A DNA stretch of 13,930 nt from Acidimicrobiales bacterium (lineage in GTDB: Bacteria; Actinomycetota; Acidimicrobiia; Acidimicrobiales; SHLQ01). Below the pieces are notes generated by a model. That model ran no database searches. It saw nothing but the letters and a program-made list of their open reading frames with translations, and was not told where the DNA came from. This document shows, in pieces, positions 7,161 through 13,808 of the stretch; position 1 is the stretch's first letter; each line of letters begins with the position of its first letter. The translations under genes were made by a program, and so were the position numbers. Location: the NCBI GenBank assembly GCA_013002375.1, contig JABDJW010000088.1:1-13930 (forward strand), written 5' to 3'.

Positions 7161-8078
7161 GTGGACGACACCGCTTCCGACCTCGACTTCGGCGAAGACC
7201 CGCTCGCCGACGCCCCGCCCGCCGACATCGACATCGATCTCCGGGTCGATTCCGGGGTTCGACATCTCTCACCGTCGAGCGCCGGCATGTACGAGCAGTG
7301 CGCCCGCAAGTGGAAGCACCGCTACCTCGATCGCCTCCCCGATCCCCCCGGCGAAGCGGCACTGGTCGGCACGTTCGCCCACCGGGTGCTCGAACTCCTG
7401 CTCCAAGACGCTCCGGACCGTCGCACCCTCGACCGGGCCAAGGAGTTGGCCCGCGAGGCCTGGCCCGAAACCGAGACCGACCCCGACTATCAAGTGCTCG
7501 AGCTCAGCGACACCGATGCCCGTCGCTTCCGCTGGAAGGGCTGGTCGGCGATCGAGGGGCTCTGGCGCCTCGAAAACCCAGCGGTGGTCGACGTCGCCGC
7601 GACCGAACAAAAGGTCGACGTCGAACTCAACGGCGTGCCGTTTCGAGGCATCGTCGACCGCGTCGACAACGAGCCCGATGGCGTCGTGATCACCGACTAC
7701 AAGTCAGGCCGAGCCCCCCGGCCCCGCTATCAGAAGGGCCGCCTCACCCAGGTGCTGCTGTACGCCGGCGCGGTCGGCGAACTCAACGGCGCGCCCCCAA
7801 CCCGAGCCCGGCTGTTGTACCTCGGCCAACGGGTCATCGAAACCGCGGTGACACCGGACAACCTCGGCGAGGCGCTCGAGGGCCTCAAGACCACCTGGAC
7901 CAACATCGAATCCGACTGCGCCAGCCAGACCTTCGCGCCCACCACCGGGCCGTTGTGCGCATGGTGCCCATTCGTGGCGCAGTGCCCCGAAGGTATGGCC
8001 GAGGTCAGCAATCGCTACAACGCGGGCCAGGTGCGGCTCGACGCGCCGGCCGTGGCCCATCTGGCCGACGCCAGCTGA
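7161..8078 (+). CDS. RecB/Cas4-like PD-(D/E)XK nuclease with Fe-S cysteine pattern
   Basis: 305 aa, a stand-alone nuclease of the RecB-family exonuclease group (PDDEXK_1 type). An acidic disordered N-terminus (1-30) precedes the conserved SPSSAGMYEQCARKWKHRYL. His74 in GTFAHRVLE, Asp166 in RGIVDRVD and Asp179-x-Lys181 in ITDYKSG make the metal-binding nuclease site. QVLLY (197-201) is the QxxxY motif. Cys47 together with Cys266, Cys269 and Cys275 (CAWCPFVAQC) matches the 4Fe-4S arrangement of AddB and Cas4. No helicase, CRISPR or AddA partner is in the window, so a general DNA-repair exonuclease role is likelier than a CRISPR one. GTG 7161 is chosen because it is the only start near the promoter-like sequence. 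The next gene is convergent, 19 bp away, with no obvious terminator between them. Confidence 0.9.
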   Translation: MDDTASDLDFGEDPLADAPPADIDIDLRVDSGVRHLSPSSAGMYEQCARKWKHRYLDRLPDPPGEAALVGTFAHRVLELLLQDAPDRRTLDRAKELAREAWPETETDPDYQVLELSDTDARRFRWKGWSAIEGLWRLENPAVVDVAATEQKVDVELNGVPFRGIVDRVDNEPDGVVITDYKSGRAPRPRYQKGRLTQVLLYAGAVGELNGAPPTRARLLYLGQRVIETAVTPDNLGEALEGLKTTWTNIESDCASQTFAPTTGPLCAWCPFVAQCPEGMAEVSNRYNAGQVRLDAPAVAHLADAS

Positions 8079-8097
8079 CGCCGACGAACGGGCCGGA

Positions 8098-8430
8098 TCA
8101 GCGGCGGCCCCGCCAACGACGCAATCCGAGGTAGGCCACGATGACGCTCAAGGCGCCACAGGCGGCGCTGAACGCGATCAGCCGGGCCGAGGGGTCGGGC
8201 GCACCGGGCCCGGGGGTGACCGACGGCGCGACCGACGATCCGGTGAGGCGGGGCTGCGGATGCAGGGATGGATCCCGCACCTCGCGCAAGGGCGTCCCGG
8301 TCGAGGACGCGCTCGCCGCGGGGGCCGCTGCTTCGGGGCCGGCATCGCCGAGCAGGCCGTCGACCGGTGACTCGGCCGACGCGGCCGGCGGACGCGGGCG
8401 CCGCTTGTTCTTCTGGGGGTCATACGCCAT
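8098..8430 (-). CDS. Small single-pass membrane protein, C-terminally anchored, coupled to ParA
   Basis: 110 aa, not recognised as a named family. Residues 1-80 are low-complexity, rich in Pro, Ala and Ser, with a basic start (KNKRRPRP, 8-15), and are probably disordered. One hydrophobic helix (about 83-102) is followed by the very basic end RRWRGRR (104-110). No signal peptide is visible, so this is a tail-anchored-like layout; the topology is uncertain because both ends are basic. The ATG at 8430 lies within the last codons of the ParA gene (11-bp overlap), which implies one transcript and coupled translation. AGGTG a few bases upstream may serve as a ribosome binding site. A membrane partner or tether for the ParA ATPase is an inference from position only. 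Confidence 0.72.
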   Translation of the reverse strand: MAYDPQKNKRRPRPPAASAESPVDGLLGDAGPEAAAPAASASSTGTPLREVRDPSLHPQPRLTGSSVAPSVTPGPGAPDPSARLIAFSAACGALSVIVAYLGLRRWRGRR

Positions 8431-9286
8431 GGGCACCTGCCTGGAATGGTGTCGCAGCCGGTGATTCTGCCGCCGGAGTTTCCTCTGGAAAGAGTACCGA
8501 AAACAGCTCGTCAAACTCCGCGGCCGCTTCCGGCGCGCCTGGTCGGGCGCCCAGCGCATGGATCGGCAACGATTGGGCGGCGGCCTCGGGCAACGCGGCC
8601 CGAAGGTGGATCGGGGCAAAGCACTGCTCGGGATACTCGTCGACCAGTTGTTCGTGCCAGTACCGGGCGTCGCGGGTACGACCGAGCCGGTTGACCGCGA
8701 TGCCGGCCAGTTCCAGTGGCGTCGGGCGGCGGGTGGCGACGCGGCCCACCGTGCGCACGATCTGACCAACGCCATCCGATGCCCACGCGCCGGGCTCGGT
8801 CACGACCAGGGCGCGATCGGCCGCGAACAGCCCGTTGACGGTCAGCAGGCCGAGCGACGGCGGGCAATCGATCAGCACGACGTCGTGGTCGAGGCCCTGC
8901 ATGGTGACCGCGAGGCGATCCTGGGCACCGATGGGATCATTCGCGAGCTGAGGCTCCCGCACCGCCAGCGCCGGGCTGCTCGGCGCCACCAACGGCACCG
9001 CGGTGGGCACGACCTCGTCGAACCCGTCGCGGTGGACGGTACGCGACGACTGCCAGGTCGCGGGCACGAGCACCTCGGTCAAGGCGCCGGGCCGATCGGC
9101 GGCCAACGCGGTTTCAACGTTGGGTTGGATGTCCCACAGCCCCAGGCCACTGGTGGCATTGCCCTGAGGATCGAGGTCGATGACCACACACCGCCGCCCG
9201 GCGGCCCAGGCGGCCGCGGCGAGTCCGAGCACGACCGTCGTCTTCCCGACGCCGCCCTTTTGATTCACGATGGCCAGTGACTTCAT
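8420..9286 (-). CDS. ParA/Soj family ATPase without a canonical ParB partner in the window
   Basis: 288 aa, close to chromosomal ParA length. The deviant Walker A motif KGGVGKTT (10-17) has the signature Lys10 and catalytic Lys15. Walker A' is DLDPQGNAT (37-45) and Walker B is VVLIDCPPSLG (136-146, Asp140). The C-terminal Soj-like segment LRAALPEAAAQSLPI is at 228-242. ParA proteins dimerise with ATP, bind DNA nonspecifically or bind membranes, and are released when a partner peptide triggers hydrolysis; they position chromosomes, plasmids or protein cargo. ATG 9286 is chosen because the family sequence starts there and TAGGTT lies 7 nt upstream. The frame stays open further upstream but lacks family sequence. 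The C-terminus (268-288) is Pro/Ala-rich. The gene overlaps the small membrane-protein gene and is divergent from a gene whose product starts with a ParB-type ParA-contact motif. Confidence 0.93.
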   Translation of the reverse strand: MKSLAIVNQKGGVGKTTVVLGLAAAAWAAGRRCVVIDLDPQGNATSGLGLWDIQPNVETALAADRPGALTEVLVPATWQSSRTVHRDGFDEVVPTAVPLVAPSSPALAVREPQLANDPIGAQDRLAVTMQGLDHDVVLIDCPPSLGLLTVNGLFAADRALVVTEPGAWASDGVGQIVRTVGRVATRRPTPLELAGIAVNRLGRTRDARYWHEQLVDEYPEQCFAPIHLRAALPEAAAQSLPIHALGARPGAPEAAAEFDELFSVLFPEETPAAESPAATPFQAGAHGV

Positions 9287-9293
9287 CGCCGCC

Positions 9294-9323
9294 AACCTAG
9301 GCCAACCAACGGCGCGATGACAC
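9294..9323 (-). promoter_or_regulatory. Promoter of the ParA gene (leaderless type)
   Basis: On the minus strand GTGTCA (9318-9323) is a plausible -35, separated by 18 nt from TAGGTT (9294-9299). A 7-nt spacer (GGCGGCG) then leads to the ATG at 9286. Transcription would start at or next to the start codon. Confidence 0.55.
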
Positions 9324-9371
9324 CACGATGTGCCATCGGTCGCCCGCCTGGTTTGTCGACACTTCTTGCCA

Positions 9372-9377
9372 TACGCT
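9372..9377 (+). promoter_or_regulatory. -10 element (TACGCT) of the ParB-peptide gene
   Basis: TACGCT ends 10 nt before the GTG at 9388, so any untranslated leader would be 0-4 nt. The 101-bp divergent gap 9287-9387 therefore holds both promoters, back to back and without overlapping -10 elements. This leaves room for shared control. Confidence 0.45.
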
Positions 9378-9387
9378 GTGCCCTCTC

Positions 9388-10224
9388 GTGGCCACGCATT
9401 CAAGACGTGGGTTGGGGCGAGGCCTGGATGCGATCTTCACGGCGGGAAGTCGATCGGGTGGGACTACCAGCTCAGCAAAAGAAAATCTGAAGAACTCCGG
9501 CGACCCATCGCCGCTGGAACGCCTGCGCGCGCCCCTCGTCGAGGCCGGCCTGGCCATGGTGGCCGAGCATCGGCACCTCACCCACCTGGCCTACATCCAT
9601 CGTCCCGCGTCCCGCGATAGCCCGCACATCACCTGGCACACCACCGGCCCCGAGCCCTCCCCCGCCCAGCAGGCGTTGCTCGAACGGCTCGAGCCGCACT
9701 CGCCGATGCCGCAGACGATCGCCTGCGACGGTGTCGACTTCCACCTGGCGGCCATCGACGGGGCGACCGCGGGGATCTTCTGCTTCGGCCACGCCGAACG
9801 CGAGCTGACCCCCGAAGAGATCGCCGACACGGCCGGCCTCGCGACGACCTACTTCACGGTGATCGACCAGTTCGAAGCCGGACCGTTCGGCGGACCGCTG
9901 CCGGTCGTGACCGCCGAGGCCCACGACGGCGGAGCCCACATCACCGTCACGCGCCCTGGTTCCGATCACGTCGGTCACGCCTGGGCGACCGATCCCGCTC
10001 GCGCCGCGGTCGAAGCCACCCTGCAGGCGTTCAACGCCACCGTCCGCCGCTTCGACGTCGAGTCGGTGCACCTGCCCGAGGGCCGAGCGGTGCTCGCCCT
10101 GCTGACCTTCGACGACGAACGCATCGTCCCCGGCATCACGCTGGCCACCGGGCGGGTCGCCGAGGTCGCTGTCGCGGCAACCCTGCGAGCGCTGCATCAC
10201 GCCGGTTTGGTCGACTGCAGCTGA
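9388..10224 (+). CDS. Protein with ParB-type N-terminal ParA-contact motif but no recognisable ParB DNA-binding domain
   Basis: 278 aa from GTG 9388. The first 17 residues read MATHSRRGLGRGLDAIF, the (K/R)xGLGxGLxAL-type motif that opens many ParB/Spo0J proteins. In those proteins the basic N-terminal peptide stimulates ParA ATP hydrolysis. A Ser/Gly/Lys linker (18-40) follows. The rest lacks the ParB GERR box and helix-turn-helix. Residues 42-162 look like one alpha/beta domain (FHLAAIDGATAGIFCFGHAE in its middle). Residues 171-275 look like a second, with two similar helix segments (DPARAAVEATLQAFNATV and VAEVAVAATLRALHHAGL). I cannot name either domain. The start is decided by the motif beginning at the GTG and by the promoter hexamer just upstream; longer N-terminal readings add no sensible sequence. 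It is transcribed away from the ParA gene, 101 bp apart. A ParA regulator or cargo adaptor is inferred. Confidence 0.8.
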   Translation: MATHSRRGLGRGLDAIFTAGSRSGGTTSSAKENLKNSGDPSPLERLRAPLVEAGLAMVAEHRHLTHLAYIHRPASRDSPHITWHTTGPEPSPAQQALLERLEPHSPMPQTIACDGVDFHLAAIDGATAGIFCFGHAERELTPEEIADTAGLATTYFTVIDQFEAGPFGGPLPVVTAEAHDGGAHITVTRPGSDHVGHAWATDPARAAVEATLQAFNATVRRFDVESVHLPEGRAVLALLTFDDERIVPGITLATGRVAEVAVAATLRALHHAGLVDCS

Positions 10225-10238
10225 GCGGAAACCGTCCG

Positions 10239-10269
10239 TTGGGTTGCGGTCGGCCGCCCCGGTTAGCAT
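10239..10269 (+). promoter_or_regulatory. Promoter of the SnoaL-Nudix-ATPase-crotonase operon
   Basis: TTGGGT (10239-10244), a 19-nt spacer and TAGCAT (10264-10269). RNA would start near 10276, giving a leader of about 25 nt that contains GGAG (10291-10294), 6 nt before the ATG at 10301. This gene therefore uses an ordinary Shine-Dalgarno start, unlike the leaderless genes in the window. Confidence 0.45.
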
Positions 10270-10300
10270 CGATGGGCACCGCACTGCACTGGAGAAGCCG

Positions 10301-10723
10301 ATGGATCTGCAAACGCTGGCCGACCGACTCGCGATCGAGGACTTCCTCACGACCTACGCCAAGGCGGTCGACGGCAAGGACTGGGACCTGTGGCGCTCAT
10401 TGTTCACCGAGGACGCCAAGATCGACTACATCTCGGCCGGCGGGATCGCCGGAGGCCGAGACGAGGTCGCCACCTGGCTCGAGGAGAACCTGGCCATGTT
10501 CTCGATGACCCAACACCTGATCAGCAACATCGATGCGCAGATCGACGGCGATTCGGCCACGGTCCGAGCCATGTTCTACAACCCGATGAAGTTTGCCGGT
10601 GATGGGCCGCAGTTCTTCTGCGGCGGCTTCTACAACCACGACCTCATCCGCACCGACGACGGCTGGAAGAGCACCAATCTGCTCGAGGAATCACAGTGGA
10701 CCGAAGGGTTTCCCGGCGCGTGA
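10301..10723 (+). CDS. SnoaL-like (NTF2-fold) protein
   Basis: 140 aa, the usual length for a single SnoaL_4-type NTF2-like domain. The N-terminal helix pattern LADRLAIEDFLTTYAKAVDGKDWD, then LFTEDAKIDY (34-43), TQHLISN (70-76) and the C-terminal GWKSTNLLEE strand are characteristic. Family members are small cone-shaped barrels that act as isomerases, cyclases, dehydratases or hydrolases, or only bind ligands; the substrate cannot be read from the sequence. ATG 10301 is chosen because GGAG lies 6 nt upstream and the family sequence starts there; an upstream in-frame codon at 10244 adds 19 unrelated residues and overlaps the promoter. It is the first gene of the rightward operon, and its stop overlaps the next start by 4 bp. 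Confidence 0.88.
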   Translation: MDLQTLADRLAIEDFLTTYAKAVDGKDWDLWRSLFTEDAKIDYISAGGIAGGRDEVATWLEENLAMFSMTQHLISNIDAQIDGDSATVRAMFYNPMKFAGDGPQFFCGGFYNHDLIRTDDGWKSTNLLEESQWTEGFPGA

Positions 10724-11448
10724 GTCGTGACCGCAACATGTTCGCCGAGTGGGAACGCATCTACTCGGGCGGCGAGGGGACCCCGCTGATACCGGCCGCG
10801 ACCGTGGCGATCTTGCGCGACGGGCCCGATGGGCTCGAGACGCTGATGCTGCGCCGGAATTCAAAGCTGGAGTTCGTCGGCGGCATGTGGGTATTCCCCG
10901 GCGGCCGCATCGACCCGGAGGACTTCGGCACGGACCCCGACGACCTCCTGGCCGCGGCCCGCACTGCGGCGGTGCGCGAGGCCCATGAAGAAGCGGCCCA
11001 AACGGTCGATCCCGGCGGCCTGGTCTGGTTCAGCCACTGGACCCCGCCGGCGATCACGCCAAAGCGGTTCAGCACCTGGTTCTTCGCCACCGCAGATCAA
11101 GAGGACGACGTCCAGATCGATGGCGGCGAGATCCACGAATCCGACTGGATGCGTCCGGCCGACGCCATGGCCCGCCGAGACGCGCTCGAGATCGAGCTTG
11201 CGCCACCGACGTGGGTCACGCTGCACGAGTTCGCGAAATACGACACGGTCGCGAACGCCCTGGCCGCGTTGGCCGAAGCCAACGTGCCCTTCTTCGAAAC
11301 CCGTATCGCCAAGAGCGCCGACGGCCCGATGGCCTTGTGGGCCGGCGATGCCGGCTACGAATCAGGCGACCCCGACGCGACCGGTCCCCGCCACCGGCTG
11401 GTGATGGCGCGCGACGGCTACCGCTACGACGACTCCGGGCGGCCGTGA
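10720..11448 (+). CDS. Nudix hydrolase, NUDT19-like
   Basis: 242 aa. The core begins with PAATVAILRDG (25-35) and MLRRNSKLEFVGGMWVFPGG (43-62), then a split Nudix box: GGRIDPED (61-68) and, after an insertion of about 11 residues, the catalytic helix REAHEEAA (86-93). Arg86, Glu87, Glu90 and Glu91 supply the Mg2+ site. The interrupted box, the RFSTWFFAT strand and the late LAPPTWVTLHEFA segment match NUDT19-type proteins, several of which cleave the diphosphate of CoA or acyl-CoA. That substrate is an inference, mildly supported by the crotonase gene in the same operon. The last Gly of the Nudix consensus is Ala93. GTG 10720 overlaps the SnoaL stop (GTGA, 4 bp); ATG 10738 is the alternative. 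The stop overlaps the next gene by 4 bp. Confidence 0.88.
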   Translation: MSRDRNMFAEWERIYSGGEGTPLIPAATVAILRDGPDGLETLMLRRNSKLEFVGGMWVFPGGRIDPEDFGTDPDDLLAAARTAAVREAHEEAAQTVDPGGLVWFSHWTPPAITPKRFSTWFFATADQEDDVQIDGGEIHESDWMRPADAMARRDALEIELAPPTWVTLHEFAKYDTVANALAALAEANVPFFETRIAKSADGPMALWAGDAGYESGDPDATGPRHRLVMARDGYRYDDSGRP

Positions 11449-13808
11449 CCGAACTCGACGCCGAGGTCAACCCGCCGGCGCCAATCGGGCTCGTCGCGGC
11501 CGAGGTCGAGACCCGCATCGCCGACGGGCGGATCAACGATGTCCCCACCGCACCGGTCCGATCGCTTCGCGACATCATCCGAGCCAACGTCTTCACCCCG
11601 GTCAACGCCATCATCTCGGCGTTGTTCGTGCTCATCCTGGTCGCCGGCTTCCCCGCCGATGCGCTCTTCGCCGGGGTGGTGATCTCGAACAGCGTCATCG
11701 GTGTCGTCCAGGAACTCCGCGCCCGCCACACCCTCAACAAACTCGAGGTCCTCAACGCGCCGCGAGCCCACGCGCTGCGCGACGGCGAGCAGGTCGAGCT
11801 GCAGGTCAACGAGGTCGTCGCCGACGACGTGCTCGCCTTGCGGGCCGGCGATCAGATCGTGGTCGACGGCGAAGTCATCTACGGCACGTCGCTCGAACTC
11901 GACGAATCCCTTCTCACCGGCGAAGCCGATCCGGTCGAGAAGACCCTCGGCGACGAAGTGCTCTCGGGCAGCTTCGTGGTGTCGGGTTCCGGTTTCTACC
12001 GGGCGACGCGTATCGGCTCCGAGGCCTATGCCACCAAACTGGCCGAGGAGGCACGCGTCTTCAAGCTGGCCGACAGCGAGCTGCGGTCGGGGGTCAACAC
12101 CATCCTGCGGTGGCTCACCTGGATAATCCCGCCCGCGTCGTTGGCGCTCTTCATTCGCCTGTTGAACACCGAGGACGAATGGCAGGAGGCCCTGCGCGGC
12201 ACGGTGGCTGCGGCGGTTGCGATGGTCCCCGATGGGCTGGTCCTGTTGACCAGCCTGGCGTTCATCGTCGGGGTGATCGCGCTGGCTCGGCGCAAGGCGC
12301 TGGCCAAAGAGCTCGCGTCGGTCGAACTGCTCGCTCGGGTCGACACGCTCTGCCTCGACAAGACCGGCACGATCACCACCGGCGACATCAGCTTCGGCGA
12401 GGTCGCACCCCTCGGGCCCGCGACCCTCGAACACATCGGCGCCGCCCTGGGCGCGTTGGGCGCATCGGACCCGAACCCGAACGCCACGCTGGCCGCGATC
12501 ACCACGAACTTCGAAGCGCCGTCCGGCTGGACCGCCGATGCCGTCACCCCCTTTTCGTCGGCCCGCAAATGGTCCGGCGCCCACTTCACCGAACACGGGT
12601 CGTTCTACCTCGGCGCACCGGAGATCCTGCTCGGCGACGACGACGCGCCCGAAGCCCGCGAACTGATGAGCCGGTTCACCGAAGGCGGCAGCCGAGTCCT
12701 GCTGCTGGCGCAGTCCGATCACCCCTACGCCGGCGAACAACTCGCCGCCGAGCGCGTGCCGGTCGCCCTCGTACTGCTCGAAGACACCGTCCGCCACGAT
12801 GCGCCGGAAATACTGAAGTTCTTCCGAGACCAGGGCGTGACGTTGAAGGTCATCTCGGGCGACAACCCGCAGACCGTCGCCGCGGTGGCCCGGCGCGCGG
12901 GCGTCCCCGGCGCCGAGGCCGGCACCGATGCCCGCAGCCTGCCCGAAGATCGCGAGGAACTGGCCGACGTGCTCGACAACCACGCCATCTTCGGCCGGGT
13001 CACGCCACACCAGAAGCGGGCCATGGTCGGCGCGCTGCAGTCCCGGGGTCACGTGGTCGCCATGACCGGCGATGGCGTCAACGATGTGTTGGCCCTCAAG
13101 GATGCCGACATGGGCATCGCAATGGGCTCGGGATCCTCGTCGACCCGAGCCGTCGCTCAACTCGTTCTGCTGGACAACAAATTCGCCACCCTGCCGCGGG
13201 TCCTGGCCGAGGGTCGGCGGGTCATCAACAACATCGAGCGGGTCGCCAACCTCTTCATCACCAAGGCCACCTACGCAGTACTGCTCACCGCACTGGTCGG
13301 CCTGTTCGGCGTGCCCTTCCCCTTCCTGCCCCGCCAGCTCACCCTGATCGGCACGTTCAGCATCGGGATTCCCGGGTTCTTCCTGGCTCTGTCACCCACG
13401 AGCGACCTGGTGCGGCCCGGCTTCCTGCGCCGGACATTGCTGTTCTCGTTGCCGGCCGGCACGGTCGCGGGCGTCGCGGCCTTCGCCGGGTACGAGTTCT
13501 TGCGCCGATCCGACGACGTCACCCTGGCCGAGGCTCGTACCGGCGCCACCATTTCCCTCCTGCTGATGGGGCTGGTGATCCTGGTGATGATCAGCGTTCC
13601 GCTCAAACCCTGGAAGGTGCTGCTCGCCGTCGTCATGGCCGCCTCCTACGTTGGCGTCATGGCGCTGGACCCACTGCGCACCTACTTCGAACTCGATCTC
13701 CCACCGCAAAGCGCCGCACCGATTCTGCTCGGCGCCAGCGCGATCGGCGGTCTCGTGCTGCTCGTGACGCCGACCGTCGTCCAACGCATGTTCGGACCAA
13801 ACCAATGA
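11445..13808 (+). CDS. ctpE: CtpE-like P-type cation ATPase (probable Ca2+ pump family)
   Basis: 787 aa, an integral membrane cation pump. It shows the actuator loop LLTGEAD (156-162), phosphorylation motif DKTGT (Asp305), nucleotide-domain KWSG (375-378), and hinge TGDGVNDVLALKDAD (541-555). About ten membrane helices are visible: near 52-68, 72-89, 222-238, 249-280 (likely one kinked helix), 606-624, 633-650, 663-682, 701-718, 724-741 and 758-777. The N-terminal IIRANVFTPVNAI, the LTGEADPVEK and GSFVVSGSGFYRAT stretches and the overall length closely match, from memory, Mycobacterium tuberculosis CtpE, reported to be a Ca2+ importer. The M4 ion-site motif reads PDGL (262-265), where CtpE and SERCA have PEGL. 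GTG 11445 overlaps the Nudix stop by 4 bp (GTGA) and begins family sequence directly. The gene ends in ATGA shared with the crotonase gene. Confidence 0.93.
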   Translation: MTELDAEVNPPAPIGLVAAEVETRIADGRINDVPTAPVRSLRDIIRANVFTPVNAIISALFVLILVAGFPADALFAGVVISNSVIGVVQELRARHTLNKLEVLNAPRAHALRDGEQVELQVNEVVADDVLALRAGDQIVVDGEVIYGTSLELDESLLTGEADPVEKTLGDEVLSGSFVVSGSGFYRATRIGSEAYATKLAEEARVFKLADSELRSGVNTILRWLTWIIPPASLALFIRLLNTEDEWQEALRGTVAAAVAMVPDGLVLLTSLAFIVGVIALARRKALAKELASVELLARVDTLCLDKTGTITTGDISFGEVAPLGPATLEHIGAALGALGASDPNPNATLAAITTNFEAPSGWTADAVTPFSSARKWSGAHFTEHGSFYLGAPEILLGDDDAPEARELMSRFTEGGSRVLLLAQSDHPYAGEQLAAERVPVALVLLEDTVRHDAPEILKFFRDQGVTLKVISGDNPQTVAAVARRAGVPGAEAGTDARSLPEDREELADVLDNHAIFGRVTPHQKRAMVGALQSRGHVVAMTGDGVNDVLALKDADMGIAMGSGSSSTRAVAQLVLLDNKFATLPRVLAEGRRVINNIERVANLFITKATYAVLLTALVGLFGVPFPFLPRQLTLIGTFSIGIPGFFLALSPTSDLVRPGFLRRTLLFSLPAGTVAGVAAFAGYEFLRRSDDVTLAEARTGATISLLLMGLVILVMISVPLKPWKVLLAVVMAASYVGVMALDPLRTYFELDLPPQSAAPILLGASAIGGLVLLVTPTVVQRMFGPNQ

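Noticed and set aside
2328..7265. Open frame of more than 1600 codons on the minus strand, antisense to parC and parE
   Set aside because: It is antisense to two well-conserved genes, its translation is low-complexity (Gly/Asp/Val/Leu-rich) without family motifs, and such open frames are expected opposite high-GC genes. Only its last 134 codons (1923-2327) are a real gene.
7161..8078. CRISPR-associated Cas4
   Set aside because: No repeat array, cas1 or cas2 is visible; the motifs are shared with the broader RecB-like nuclease group.
8420..8430. Frameshift or fusion between ParA and the small membrane protein
   Set aside because: ParA has a proper stop and the small gene has its own ATG in a different frame; an 11-bp overlap of two genes explains it.
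9287..9403. N-terminal extension of the ParA gene by 39 codons
   Set aside because: ParA family sequence starts at MKSLAIVNQKGG, and the extension would remove the TAGGTT promoter and run into the divergent gene.
9472..10350. 292-codon minus-strand frame opposite the ParB-peptide gene
   Set aside because: Shadow of the plus-strand gene, which has the ParB-type N-terminus and a promoter; the antisense product has no domain and would run through the operon promoter.
11211..11444. N-terminal extension of the P-type ATPase inside the Nudix gene
   Set aside because: The extra residues are an Arg/Gly-rich out-of-frame reading of the Nudix gene; CtpE-like sequence begins at GTG 11445.
11424..13160. 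578-codon frame antisense to the CtpE-like pump
   Set aside because: Same high-GC antisense effect: no recognisable domain, and the opposite strand carries all P-type ATPase motifs in order.
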